Below, in pieces: positions 28,715 to 37,733 of a stretch of 64,000 nucleotides of DNA. The notes beneath the pieces were generated by a model. The model was not told where the DNA came from. It saw only the letters and a list, made by a program, of their open reading frames with translations, and searched no databases. Made by a program: the position numbers and the translations under genes. The DNA comes from Streptococcus oralis (GTDB taxonomy: Bacteria > Bacillota > Bacilli > Lactobacillales > Streptococcaceae), in NCBI RefSeq assembly GCF_001983955.1, contig NZ_CP019562.1, positions 868,001 to 932,000 of the forward strand. The letters run 5' to 3'. Position 1 is the stretch's first letter. The number at the start of each line of letters is the position of its first letter.

Positions 28715-28732
28715 AACAAAATAAAACAAAAA
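28715..28732. promoter_or_regulatory. Probable LacR operator before lacR
   Basis: The same 18 bases as at 16608-16625 (AACAAAATAAAACAAAAA), just upstream of a possible lacR promoter (minus-strand TTGATT, 17 bp, TAAGAT). Suggests autoregulation. Confidence 0.5.
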
Positions 28733-28734
28733 CA

Positions 28735-28776
28735 AAAATATCATGGTTGTTTTAAACAAACCATGATATTTTGAAT
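28735..28776 (-). terminator. Terminator after nrdF
   Basis: AAATATCATGGTT / AACCATGATATTT stem, followed on the minus strand by TTTTTGTTTTTG. It separates nrdF from lacR on the same strand. Confidence 0.8.
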
Positions 28777-28787
28777 GATTAGCCAAA

Positions 28788-29750
28788 TTAGTCTAAACCG
28801 TAGTTGTAGTCCTCGTCTTGCATGGCTTCAACTTCACCAAGGAGGTAACCATTTCCGACTTGAGAGAAGAAGTCGTGGTTAGAAGTTCCTGTTGAAATAC
28901 CGTTCATAACGATTGGATTGACATCATCAGCTGAATCTGGGAAGAGTGGATCTTGTCCTAGGTTCATAAGGGCCTTATTGGCATTGTAGCGAAGGAAGGT
29001 TTTAACTTCTTCTGTCCAACCAACACCGTCATAGAGGCTTTCTGTATACCCCTCTTCGTTCTCGTAGAGAGTGTAGAGCAGATCGTACATCCATTCTTTG
29101 AGCTTTTCTTGCTCTTCTTCAGGTAATTCATTGAAACCAAGTTGGAATTTGTAACCAATATAAGTTCCATGAACAGACTCATCACGGATGATCAGTTTGA
29201 TGATTTCCGCAACGTTGGCCAGTTTGTTGTTACCGAGATAGTAGAGGGGCGTAAAGAAACCAGAGTAGAAGAGGAAAGTTTCAAGGAAAACGCTGGCAAC
29301 TTTCTTTTCTAGTGGGCTACCATTGAGATAGATTTCATTGATAATCTCCGCTTTTCTTTGAAGGTAGGGGTTAGTGTTGGTCCATTCAAAGATTTCTTCG
29401 ATTTCAGCCTTAGTATTCAAGGTCGAAAAGATAGAAGAATAAGATTTTGCGTGGACAGATTCCATAAATTGGATGTTGTTAAAAACAGCTTCTTCATGCG
29501 GTGTACGGATGTCTGAGCGAAGCGCCTGAACCCCTGTTTCTGATTGCATGGTATCAAGAAGGGTCAAACCACCAAAGACTTTTCCTACCAAGTCTTTTTC
29601 CTTGTTTGATAGTTTTCTCCAGTCGTCAAGGTCATTTGACAAGGGGATACGAGTGTCGAGCCAGAATTGCTCCGTCAGCTTTTCCCAAGTTGATTTGTCG
29701 ATGACATCTTCGATGGCATTCCAGTTAATGGCTTTGTAGTAAGTTTCCAT
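28788..29750 (-). CDS. nrdF: Class Ib ribonucleotide reductase beta subunit NrdF
   Basis: 320 aa, R2 fold: DTMQSETGVQALRSDI, SVHAKSYSSIFSTL (Glu/His ligands), FLETFLFYSGFF and IIRDESVHGTYIGYK supply the dinuclear metal site and radical tyrosine region of NrdF. It provides the tyrosyl radical for NrdE to reduce ribonucleoside diphosphates. It lies 194 bp downstream of nrdE behind a terminator-like hairpin, with an extended -10 of its own (TGATAAAAT, 29798-29806 on the minus strand), so it can be transcribed separately. No nrdI is in the window. Confidence 0.96.
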   Translation of the reverse strand: METYYKAINWNAIEDVIDKSTWEKLTEQFWLDTRIPLSNDLDDWRKLSNKEKDLVGKVFGGLTLLDTMQSETGVQALRSDIRTPHEEAVFNNIQFMESVHAKSYSSIFSTLNTKAEIEEIFEWTNTNPYLQRKAEIINEIYLNGSPLEKKVASVFLETFLFYSGFFTPLYYLGNNKLANVAEIIKLIIRDESVHGTYIGYKFQLGFNELPEEEQEKLKEWMYDLLYTLYENEEGYTESLYDGVGWTEEVKTFLRYNANKALMNLGQDPLFPDSADDVNPIVMNGISTGTSNHDFFSQVGNGYLLGEVEAMQDEDYNYGLD

Positions 29751-29828
29751 TTGAAATCTCTTTCTGTATGTAATAATGCGTTTGTCGAATCCTCTCTATT
29801 TTATCATAGTCTGAGAAGAGTATCGCAC

Positions 29829-29853
29829 AAAAAGTCGGAAGCCCGACTTTTTA
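29829..29853 (-). terminator. Terminator between nrdE and nrdF
   Basis: AAAAAGTCGG AAGC CCGACTTTTT, compact stem with T-run on the minus strand. Confidence 0.8.
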
Positions 29854-29944
29854 GTTTTTCATAGTATTTAAGATACTTATCAAGTTTTGTATGATGGGGA
29901 ACTTAATCAGTAGTCTGAGAAAATGTGGTTGCCCCAGATAAAAA

Positions 29945-32104
29945 TTAAATCACACAGCTTTCACATTGGTTAGCACCAACTTCTCCACCATCATCTGTAA
30001 AGGTACGGACGTAGTAGATAGACTTGATACCCTTGTTAAAGGCATAGTTACGAAGGATAGATAGGTCACGTGTCGTTTGTTTGTTTTCCTTCTTCCATTC
30101 GTAAAGACCTTTTGGAATGTCGCTACGCATGAAGAGAGTGAGTGAAAGCCCTTGGTCCACGTGCTCTGTTGCAGCAGCATAAACATCAATCACCTTACGC
30201 ATATCCATGTCATAAGCAGAAGTGTAGTAAGGGATAGTATCTGTTGACAAACCTGCAGCAGGATAGTAGATTTTACCGATTTTCTTCTCTTGACGTTCTT
30301 CGATACGTTGCGTAATCGGGTGAATAGATGCAGAAACATCGTTGATGTAACTGATAGAACCATTTGGAGCTACAGCAAGGCGGTTTTGGTGATAAAGACC
30401 ATCTGCTTGAACCTTTTCGCGAAGTTCAGCCCAATCAGCAGCACTTGGGATAAAGACATCTTTGAAGAGTTCTTTAACACGATCTGATTTTGGAACAAAC
30501 TCGCCTGTCACATACTTGTCAAAGTAGCTACCGTTAGCATAGTCTGATTTTTCAAAGTTGTGGAAGGTGATACCACGTTCACGCGCTATGTTATTAGATT
30601 CTACCAAGGTCCAGTAGTTCATAAGCATAAAGTAGATGCTTGTAAATTCAATTGACTCAGCTGATCCGTACTCAATCAGTTGTTGGGCAAGGTAGCTATG
30701 AAGCCCCATGGCACCAAGACCAAAGGTGTGAGCCAAACTGTTTCCGTGGTCGATAGTAGGAACTGCTACGATGTGTGAACTATCTGTAACGAAAGTCAAA
30801 GCACGAACCATTGCACGGATAGAACGACCAAAGTCAGGTGAGGTCATCATGTTGACCACGTTGGTTGAACCAAGGTTACATGACACGTCTGTTCCCATTT
30901 GGAGGTATTCTTGAGCATCGTTGATCAAGCTTGGTTCTTGAACTTGAAGAATCTCAGAACACAAGTTACTCATGATAATCTTTCCATCAACAGGATTCGC
31001 ACGGTTAGCCGTATCGATGTTGACTACATATGGATAGCCAGATTCTTGTTGCAATTTAGAGATTTCCGTTTCCAAATCACGCGCCTTGATTTTTGTCTTG
31101 CGAATTTTTGGATTTGCTACTAATTCATCATATTTTTCAGTGATGTCGATATAGTTGAATGGCACGCCATACTCAAGCTCTACAGAGTAAGGGCTGAAGA
31201 GGTACATTTCTTCATTTTTACGAGCCAATTCGTAGAATTTATCTGGTACCACTACACCAAGTGAAAGGGTCTTAACACGAACTTTTTCATCGGCATTTTC
31301 TTTCTTAGTGGAAAGGAAGGCGATGATATCTGGGTGAAAGACGTTGAGGTAGACTACACCAGCCCCTTGACGTTGACCCAATTGGTTAGAGTAAGAGAAG
31401 CTGTCTTCAAAAAGCTTCATAACTGGAACGACACCAGAAGCAGCTCCTTCATAACCTTTGATAGGTGCGCCAGCTTCACGAAGGTTGCTGAGGGAAATTC
31501 CCACACCACCACCGATACGTGAAAGTTGAAGAGCTGAGTTGATAGAACGTCCGATAGAGTTCATATCATCCGTTACTTGAATCAAGAAACAAGATACCAA
31601 CTCCCCACGACGAGCACGACCAGCATTCAAGAAGGAAGGAGTAGCAGGTTGGTAGCGTTGGTGGATGATTTCATTGGCAATATCAGTCGCAATCGCTTCA
31701 TCCCCGTCAGCAAAGTAAAGTGCATTAAAGAAGACACGGTCTTCCATACTTTCAAGGTAATATTCACCGTCATTAGTCTTCAAGGCATACTGGTTGTAAA
31801 ACTTATAGGCAGCCATGAATGATTTGAATTGGAAGTTTTGGTCCTTGATGAATTGATGCAATTCTTCCAAAAACTCTGGACGGTATTTCTTGATAAATGC
31901 TGTTTCAATGTAGTTGTGTTCAATGAGGTAGTTGATTTTATCAGTAATTGAATCAAAAACCATTGTATTTGGTACTACATTTTCTTTAAAGAAGGCATCC
32001 AAGGCTTCCTTATCTTTATGAAGCATGATTTGTCCATTAACAGGACGGTTGATTTCGTTATTGAGACGGAAGTAAGTTACGTCCTCAAGATGTTTTAATC
32101 CCAT
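29945..32104 (-). CDS. nrdE: Class Ib ribonucleotide reductase alpha subunit NrdE
   Basis: 719 aa, standard length. Catalytic cysteines are visible in GELVSCFLIQ and SNLCSEILQ, and the C-terminal shuttle CESCVI that is re-reduced by NrdH. The loop RIGGGVGISLSNLR and the ending NYAFNKGIKSIYYVRT are typical. It catalyses the reduction of NDPs to dNDPs. It follows nrdH by 80 bp, with a weak hairpin between them. Confidence 0.97.
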   Translation of the reverse strand: MGLKHLEDVTYFRLNNEINRPVNGQIMLHKDKEALDAFFKENVVPNTMVFDSITDKINYLIEHNYIETAFIKKYRPEFLEELHQFIKDQNFQFKSFMAAYKFYNQYALKTNDGEYYLESMEDRVFFNALYFADGDEAIATDIANEIIHQRYQPATPSFLNAGRARRGELVSCFLIQVTDDMNSIGRSINSALQLSRIGGGVGISLSNLREAGAPIKGYEGAASGVVPVMKLFEDSFSYSNQLGQRQGAGVVYLNVFHPDIIAFLSTKKENADEKVRVKTLSLGVVVPDKFYELARKNEEMYLFSPYSVELEYGVPFNYIDITEKYDELVANPKIRKTKIKARDLETEISKLQQESGYPYVVNIDTANRANPVDGKIIMSNLCSEILQVQEPSLINDAQEYLQMGTDVSCNLGSTNVVNMMTSPDFGRSIRAMVRALTFVTDSSHIVAVPTIDHGNSLAHTFGLGAMGLHSYLAQQLIEYGSAESIEFTSIYFMLMNYWTLVESNNIARERGITFHNFEKSDYANGSYFDKYVTGEFVPKSDRVKELFKDVFIPSAADWAELREKVQADGLYHQNRLAVAPNGSISYINDVSASIHPITQRIEERQEKKIGKIYYPAAGLSTDTIPYYTSAYDMDMRKVIDVYAAATEHVDQGLSLTLFMRSDIPKGLYEWKKENKQTTRDLSILRNYAFNKGIKSIYYVRTFTDDGGEVGANQCESCVI

Positions 32105-32135
32105 AAAATTTCCCTTATCTAATTACAAAAGAAAG

Positions 32136-32158
32136 GCCTCTAAGTTAGCCCTAGAAGC
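32136..32158 (-). terminator. Weak attenuator-like hairpin between nrdH and nrdE
   Basis: On the minus strand GCTTCTA ... TAGAGGC (one G-U) is followed by CTTTCTTTTG. Probably partial termination, letting nrdH exceed nrdE transcripts. Confidence 0.4.
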
Positions 32159-32184
32159 AATCTCTTCTGGATGATGTACTAAGA

Positions 32185-32403
32185 TTATGCTAATTGTTTC
32201 AGTTTTCCTGGTTGGAAGCCTGAAAAGACTTCAGTTGGTGTTTGGATAACAGGAGCTGCGCTGAAACCGAGCTCTTTAACTTGATCGATGTACTCTGGTT
32301 GCTCGTCGAGATTGATCTCACGATAAGCGACATTGTTGCTGTCCAAGAAACGCTTGGTCATCTTACATTGGACACAGTTGTTTTTAGAATAAACGGTTAC
32401 CAT
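32185..32403 (-). CDS. nrdH: NrdH glutaredoxin-like redoxin
   Basis: 72 aa with CVQCKM as the redox CxxC motif (residues 11-14) and SAAPVIQT (cis-Pro region), GFQPGKL near the end as in NrdH. Electron donor for NrdEF. First gene of the operon, with a consensus promoter and NrdR boxes upstream. Confidence 0.95.
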   Translation of the reverse strand: MVTVYSKNNCVQCKMTKRFLDSNNVAYREINLDEQPEYIDQVKELGFSAAPVIQTPTEVFSGFQPGKLKQLA

Positions 32404-32439
32404 TTTCGTAACTCCTCTTTCAAAATAGATTACTTTCTT

Positions 32440-32467
32440 AGTATATCAGAAAAAAAAACTTTGTCAA
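32440..32467 (-). promoter_or_regulatory. nrdH promoter
   Basis: Minus strand TTGACA (32462-32467), 16 bp, TATACT (32440-32445). Confidence 0.75.
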
Positions 32468-32474
32468 ACTTTTT

Positions 32475-32532
32475 AAACTAAATCTTGTGCTAAAAAGTTA
32501 CAGTTTCAAAAACAAAGCACAAGATATAGTGT
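32475..32532. promoter_or_regulatory. Pair of NrdR boxes
   Basis: GCACAAGATATAGTGT (32517-32532) matches the NrdR box acaCwAtATaTwGtgt at 14 of 16 positions. AAACTAAATCTTGTGC (32475-32490, read on the other strand) matches at 12. The centres are 42 bp apart, about four turns, placed upstream of the nrdH -35. Confidence 0.7.
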
Positions 32533-32674
32533 TTTGTCAGAGTGTAAAATTGGGTTTTCATTGAACTATCAAAGTTTATCAAAACAAAAAAACTATATAC
32601 TGTATATTGGTAAGATAAATAGAAGATTTTCAGCAAGTTATCTGAAAGGAAATAAAAGAAAGTCCATAAAACAC

Positions 32675-32703
32675 TTGAAAAATAATCTAGAAGGTGATAT
32701 AAT
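32675..32703 (+). promoter_or_regulatory. ptsH promoter
   Basis: TTGAAA (32675-32680), 17 bp, TATAAT (32698-32703) with TG extension. Confidence 0.75.
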
Positions 32704-32765
32704 ACAGTCTTGTAAGGGTTATCACATATAATCCAAAAAAGAAATAACTAAAGGAGAGTCAAACT

Positions 32766-33029
32766 ATGGCTTCTAAAGATTTCCACGTAGTGGCAGAAAC
32801 AGGTATTCACGCACGTCCAGCAACATTGTTGGTTCAAACAGCTAGCAAATTTGCTTCAGATATCACTCTTGAGTACAAAGGTAAATCAGTAAACCTTAAA
32901 TCTATCATGGGTGTTATGAGTCTTGGTGTTGGCCAAGGTGCTGACGTTACAATTTCAGCTGAAGGTGCAGATGCTGACGACGCAATCGCTGCTATCACTG
33001 AAACTATGGAAAAAGAAGGATTGGCATAA
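32766..33029 (+). CDS. ptsH: Phosphocarrier protein HPr
   Basis: 87 aa. His15 in TGIHARPA takes phosphate from EI; Ser46 in LKSIMGVMS is the HPrK/P regulatory site. Central to all PTS transport and to CcpA-mediated catabolite control, so it serves both PTS systems in the lac locus 8 kb away. AAAGGAG Shine-Dalgarno, high-expression codons; ptsI follows after 5 bp. Confidence 0.98.
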   Translation: MASKDFHVVAETGIHARPATLLVQTASKFASDITLEYKGKSVNLKSIMGVMSLGVGQGADVTISAEGADADDAIAAITETMEKEGLA

Positions 33030-33034
33030 GGGAA

Positions 33035-34768
33035 ATGACAGAAATGCTTAAAGGAATCGCAGCATCAGACGGTGTTGCAGTTGCAAAAGCATATCTACTC
33101 GTTCAACCGGATTTGTCATTTGAGACTGTTACAGTCGAAGATACAAACGCAGAAGAAGCTCGCCTTGATGCCGCTCTAAAAGCATCACAAGACGAGCTTT
33201 CTGTTATTCGTGAGAAAGCAGTAGGTACGCTCGGTGAAGAAGCTGCTCAAGTATTTGACGCTCACTTAATGGTTCTTGCTGACCCAGAAATGATCAGCCA
33301 AATCAAGGAAACAATCCGTGCGAAGAAAGTGAATGCAGAAGCAGGTCTGAAAGAAGTAACAGACATGTTTATCACTATCTTTGAAGGCATGGAAGACAAC
33401 CCATACATGCAAGAACGTGCAGCGGATATCCGCGACGTGACAAAACGTGTATTGGCCAATCTCCTTGGTAAAAAATTGCCAAACCCAGCTTCTATCAATG
33501 AAGAAGTGATCGTGATTGCGCATGACTTGACTCCTTCAGATACAGCTCAATTGGACAAAAACTTTGTAAAAGCTTTTGTAACCAACATTGGTGGACGTAC
33601 AAGCCACTCGGCTATCATGGCGCGTACGCTTGAAATTGCAGCAGTATTGGGTACAAACAACATCACTGAAATCGTTAAAGACGGTGACATTCTTGCCGTT
33701 AACGGTATCACAGGTGAGGTTATTATCAACCCAACTGATGAGCAAGCGGCTGAATTCAAGGCTGCTGGTGAAGCTTATGCGAAACAAAAAGCTGAATGGG
33801 CTCTCTTGAAAGATGCTAAAACAGTAACAGCTGATGGTAAACACTTTGAATTGGCTGCCAACATCGGTACTCCAAAAGACGTTGAAGGTGTCAATGACAA
33901 CGGTGCTGAAGCTGTTGGTCTTTACCGTACAGAGTTCTTGTACATGGATTCTCAAGACTTCCCAACAGAAGACGAGCAGTACGAAGCTTACAAGGCTGTA
34001 CTTGAAGGAATGAACGGTAAACCTGTTGTTGTTCGTACAATGGACATCGGTGGAGATAAGGAACTTCCTTACTTCGATATGCCTCACGAAATGAACCCAT
34101 TCCTTGGATTCCGTGCCCTTCGTATCTCTATTTCTGAGACTGGAGATGCTATGTTCCGCACACAAATCCGTGCCCTTCTTCGTGCGTCTGTTCACGGTCA
34201 ATTGCGTATCATGTTCCCAATGGTTGCGCTCTTGAAAGAATTCCGTGCAGCGAAAGCAGTCTTTGACGAAGAAAAAGCAAACCTTCTTGCTGAAGGTGTT
34301 GCAGTTGCGGATAATATTCAAGTTGGTATCATGATCGAAATCCCAGCAGCAGCAATGCTTGCAGACCAATTTGCTAAAGAAGTTGACTTCTTCTCAATTG
34401 GTACAAACGACTTGATCCAATACACAATGGCAGCAGACCGTATGAATGAGCAAGTTTCATACCTTTACCAACCATACAACCCATCAATCCTACGCTTGAT
34501 CAACAATGTGATCAAAGCGGCTCACGCTGAAGGTAAATGGGCAGGTATGTGTGGTGAGATGGCTGGTGACCAAAAAGCTGTTCCACTTCTTGTCGGAATG
34601 GGCTTGGATGAGTTCTCTATGTCAGCAACATCTGTCCTTCGTACACGTAGCTTGATGAAGAAACTCGATACAGCTAAGATGGAAGAGTACGCAAACCGTG
34701 CCCTTACAGAATGCTCAACAATGGAAGAAGTTCTTGAACTTCAAAAAGAATACGTTAATTTTGATTAA
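33035..34768 (+). CDS. ptsI: Phosphoenolpyruvate-protein phosphotransferase (Enzyme I)
   Basis: 577 aa. N-terminal His domain with the active His in [15 protein letters not shown] (about residue 190), then the PEP-binding barrel ([44 protein letters not shown]). It transfers phosphate from PEP to HPr. Start ATG 33035 with AAGGG upstream; a second ATG at 33044 is possible. Confidence 0.98.
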   Translation: MTEMLKGIAASDGVAVAKAYLLVQPDLSFETVTVEDTNAEEARLDAALKASQDELSVIREKAVGTLGEEAAQVFDAHLMVLADPEMISQIKETIRAKKVNAEAGLKEVTDMFITIFEGMEDNPYMQERAADIRDVTKRVLANLLGKKLPNPASINEEVIVIAHDLTPSDTAQLDKNFVKAFVTNIGGRTSHSAIMARTLEIAAVLGTNNITEIVKDGDILAVNGITGEVIINPTDEQAAEFKAAGEAYAKQKAEWALLKDAKTVTADGKHFELAANIGTPKDVEGVNDNGAEAVGLYRTEFLYMDSQDFPTEDEQYEAYKAVLEGMNGKPVVVRTMDIGGDKELPYFDMPHEMNPFLGFRALRISISETGDAMFRTQIRALLRASVHGQLRIMFPMVALLKEFRAAKAVFDEEKANLLAEGVAVADNIQVGIMIEIPAAAMLADQFAKEVDFFSIGTNDLIQYTMAADRMNEQVSYLYQPYNPSILRLINNVIKAAHAEGKWAGMCGEMAGDQKAVPLLVGMGLDEFSMSATSVLRTRSLMKKLDTAKMEEYANRALTECSTMEEVLELQKEYVNFD

Positions 34769-34770
34769 TC

Positions 34771-34806
34771 AAAAAGTCCTTGCAACCCAGTTGCAGGGAT
34801 TTTTTT
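34771..34806 (+). terminator. Terminator after ptsI
   Basis: CCTTGCAA CCCAG TTGCAGGG, followed by seven Ts. Confidence 0.88.
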
Positions 34807-34880
34807 AAATAATTTTCAAGAAAATCTTTTTTATATAAAGTCCATTCTAGAGAAAGTAGCGGTGAAGAATAAAAAAATAC

Positions 34881-34942
34881 TTAACTGGTTCATAAATTTC
34901 TTGACAAGTTGCAAATTTAGGAGTAAACTATTAACCAGTTAA
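34881..34942 (+). promoter_or_regulatory. Promoter of the first pht gene with two AdcR operators
   Basis: TTGACA (34901-34906), 17 bp, TAAACT (34924-34929). TTAACCAGTTAA at 34931-34942 is a full match to the AdcR operator TTAACYRGTTAA, directly after the -10. TTAACTGGTTCA at 34881-34892 is a second, nearly complete site. AdcR with zinc would repress. Confidence 0.82.
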
Positions 34943-35014
34943 TTAATAGAGAGGAGTTTCTGCAATTTAGAAATGAATTGCAAATAGAAATATTAAAAAA
35001 GAAAGAGAGTTTCG

Positions 35015-37537
35015 ATGAAAATTAATAAAAAATACCTAGCTGGTTCTGCGGCAGCTTTAATTTTAAGTGTTTGTTCTTACGAGTTGGGACTGTATCAAGC
35101 CAGAACAGTCAAAGAAAATAATCGTGTTTCCTATATAGATGGAAAACAGGCTGCGCAAAAAACAGAGAATCTGACTCCTGATGAGGTCAGTAAAAAAGAA
35201 GGAATCAACGCAGAACAAATCGTCATCAAGATAACAGACCAAGGATATGTTACTTCGCACGGCGACCACTATCATTACTATAATGGCAAGGTCCCTTATG
35301 ACGCTATCATCAGTGAAGAGTTGCTGATGAAGGATCCAAACTATCAGCTCAAGGACGAGGATATTGTCAGTGAAATCAAGGGCGGTTATGTTATCAAGGT
35401 AGATGGAAAATACTATGTTTACCTTAAGGATGCAGCCCATGCGGATAATGTCCGTACAAAAGAAGAAATCAATCGACAAAAACAAGAACATAGTCAGTAT
35501 CGTGAAGGAGGGACTTCAGCAAATGATGGCGCGGTAGCCTTGGCACGTTCACAGGGACGCTACACCACAGATGATGGTTACATCTTTAATGCATCCGATA
35601 TCATTGAAGATACTGGTGATGCTTATATCGTTCCTCATGGCGACCATTACCATTATATTCCTAAGAGTGAGTTATCAGCCAGCGAATTGGCTGCTGCAGA
35701 AGCCTTTCTATCTGGTCGGGGAAATCTGTCAAATTCAAGAACCTATCGCCGACAAAATAGCGATAACACTCCAAGAACAAACTGGGTACCTTCTGTAAGC
35801 AATCAGGGAACTACCAATACTAACACAAGTAACAACAGCAATACTAACAGTCAAGCAAGTCAAAGTGATGACATTGATAGTCTTTTGAAACAGCTTTACA
35901 AACTGCCTTTAAGTCAACGACACGTAGAGTCTGATGGCCTTGTTTTCGACCCAGCACAAATCACAAGTCGAACCGCCAGAGGTGTAGCTGTCCCTCATGG
36001 TAACCATTACCACTTTATCCCTTATGAACAAATGTCTGAATTGGAAGAACGAATTGCTCGCATCATCCCGCTTCGCTATCGTTCAAACCATTGGGTACCA
36101 GATTCAAGATCAGAAGAACCAAGTCCACAACCGACTCCAGAACCTAGTCCGAGTCCGCAACCTGCACCAAATCCCCAACCAGCTCCAAGCTATCCAATTG
36201 ATGAAAAATTGGTTAAACAGGCGATTCGAAAAGTAGCTGATGGCTATGTATTTGAGGAGAATGGGATCTCACGTTATACTCCTGCCAAGGAACTTTCAGC
36301 AGAAACAGCAGCAGCCATTGATAGTAAACTAGCCAAGCAAGAAAGTTTGTCTCATAAACTCGGAGCTAAGAAAACCAACCTCCCATCTGGTGATCGAGGA
36401 TTTTACAATAAGGCTTATGATTTACTAGCAAGAGTTCATCAAGACTTACTTGATAATAAAGGTCGACAAGTTGAATTTGAGGCTTTGGATAAACTCTTGG
36501 AACGTCTCAATGATGTCTCAAGCGATAAAGTCAAGTTAGTTGATGATATTCTTACCTTCCTAGCACCGATTCGTCATCCAGAACGTCTAGGGAAACCAAA
36601 TGCGCAAATAGCTTACACAGATGATGAGATTCAAGTAGCCAAGTTGGCAGGTAAGTATACAACAGAAGACGGTTATATCTTTGATCCTCGTGATATCACA
36701 AGTGATGAGGGGGATGCCTATGTAACTCCTCATATGACCCACAGTCATTGGATTAAGAAAGATAGTTTGTCTGAAGCTGAAAGAGCGGCTGCCCAAGCTT
36801 ATGCTAAAGAGAAAGGTTTAACGCCTCCTTCAACAGACCATCAGAATTCAGGAAATACAGAGGCTAAAGGAGCAGAAGCTGTCTACAATCGCGTGAAAGC
36901 AGCTAAGAAGGTGCCGCTTGATCGTATGCCTTACAATCTTCAACATACTGTGGAAGTCAAAAACGGAAGCTTGATTATTCCTCATTATGACCATTACCAT
37001 AACATCAAATTTGAATGGTTTGACGAAGGTCTTTATGAGGCTCCTAAGGGGTATACTTTAGAGGATCTCTTTGCGACTGTGAAGTACTATGTCGAACATC
37101 CAAACGAACGTCCGCATTCAGATAGTGGTTGGGGCAATGCAAGTGACCATGTTCAAAGAAACCAAAATGGTCAAGCTGATAACAATCATACGGAAAAACC
37201 ATCAGTAGAGAAACCTCGTACAGAAAAACCTGAGGAAGAAAAACCTCGCGAAGAGAAACCTCAGAGTGAGAAACCAGAGTCTCCAAAACCAACTGAGGAG
37301 CCAGAAGAAGAATCGCCAGAGGAATCAGAAGAACCTCAGGTTGAAACTGAAAAGGTTGAAGAAAAACTGAGAGAGGCTGAAGATTTACTTGGAAAAATCC
37401 AGGATCCAATTATCAAGTCTAATGCCAAAGAAACTCTCACGGGATTAAAGAATAACTTGTTATTTGGCTCCCAAGACAACAATACTATTATGGCAGAAGC
37501 TGAAAAATTATTGGCTTTGTTAAGGAAGAGTAAGTAG
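35015..37537 (+). CDS. Polyhistidine triad (Pht) surface protein, PhtA/B/D-like N-terminus
   Basis: 840 aa. N-terminal export signal with an LSVC lipobox-like end (about residue 21). Five HxxHxH triads are visible: SHGDHYHYY, PHGDHYHYI, PHGNHYHFI, PHMTHSHWI and PHYDHYHNI. Between them lie a Pro-rich stretch (PTPEPSPSPQPAPNPQ) and, near the C-terminus, EKP-type acidic repeats. Pht proteins bind zinc at the triads and feed AdcAII, and contribute to adhesion and complement evasion. It lies directly after ptsI, the place I recall for phtA in pneumococcus. Pht genes recombine, so I give no letter. Confidence 0.9.
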   Translation: MKINKKYLAGSAAALILSVCSYELGLYQARTVKENNRVSYIDGKQAAQKTENLTPDEVSKKEGINAEQIVIKITDQGYVTSHGDHYHYYNGKVPYDAIISEELLMKDPNYQLKDEDIVSEIKGGYVIKVDGKYYVYLKDAAHADNVRTKEEINRQKQEHSQYREGGTSANDGAVALARSQGRYTTDDGYIFNASDIIEDTGDAYIVPHGDHYHYIPKSELSASELAAAEAFLSGRGNLSNSRTYRRQNSDNTPRTNWVPSVSNQGTTNTNTSNNSNTNSQASQSDDIDSLLKQLYKLPLSQRHVESDGLVFDPAQITSRTARGVAVPHGNHYHFIPYEQMSELEERIARIIPLRYRSNHWVPDSRSEEPSPQPTPEPSPSPQPAPNPQPAPSYPIDEKLVKQAIRKVADGYVFEENGISRYTPAKELSAETAAAIDSKLAKQESLSHKLGAKKTNLPSGDRGFYNKAYDLLARVHQDLLDNKGRQVEFEALDKLLERLNDVSSDKVKLVDDILTFLAPIRHPERLGKPNAQIAYTDDEIQVAKLAGKYTTEDGYIFDPRDITSDEGDAYVTPHMTHSHWIKKDSLSEAERAAAQAYAKEKGLTPPSTDHQNSGNTEAKGAEAVYNRVKAAKKVPLDRMPYNLQHTVEVKNGSLIIPHYDHYHNIKFEWFDEGLYEAPKGYTLEDLFATVKYYVEHPNERPHSDSGWGNASDHVQRNQNGQADNNHTEKPSVEKPRTEKPEEEKPREEKPQSEKPESPKPTEEPEEESPEESEEPQVETEKVEEKLREAEDLLGKIQDPIIKSNAKETLTGLKNNLLFGSQDNNTIMAEAEKLLALLRKSK

Positions 37538-37597
37538 TCGTAGCAACATTTTCTAACTCCTAAAAACAGGATAGGAGAGCTAGAAAAGATAAAATCG

Positions 37598-37639
37598 AAA
37601 AATGAGAGCAGAATGTGAGTTCTAGTTCTCATTTTTTTC
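37598..37639 (+). terminator. Terminator after the first pht gene
   Basis: AAAATGAGA ... TCTCATTTTTTT. Confidence 0.75.
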
Positions 37640-37659
37640 ATGAAAATGTGCAAAATAAC

Positions 37660-37724
37660 TTGACATATAGTGTAAATAAAGATAAACTATTTACTAGTTA
37701 ATTAAATGGTTAAATACTAGTTAA
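37660..37724 (+). promoter_or_regulatory. adcAII promoter with AdcR operators
   Basis: TTGACA (37660-37665), 17 bp, TAAACT (37683-37688), the same layout as the first pht promoter. AdcR-like sites TTTACTAGTTAA (37690-37701) and AATACTAGTTAA (37713-37724) follow the -10, with a further GGTTAA half between. Confidence 0.8.
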
Positions 37725-37733
37725 GGAGTAATG

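Noticed and set aside
33536..34369. 277-codon minus-strand frame inside ptsI
   Set aside because: Produced by the codon bias of a highly expressed gene read on the other strand; Cys/His/Phe-rich nonsense composition.
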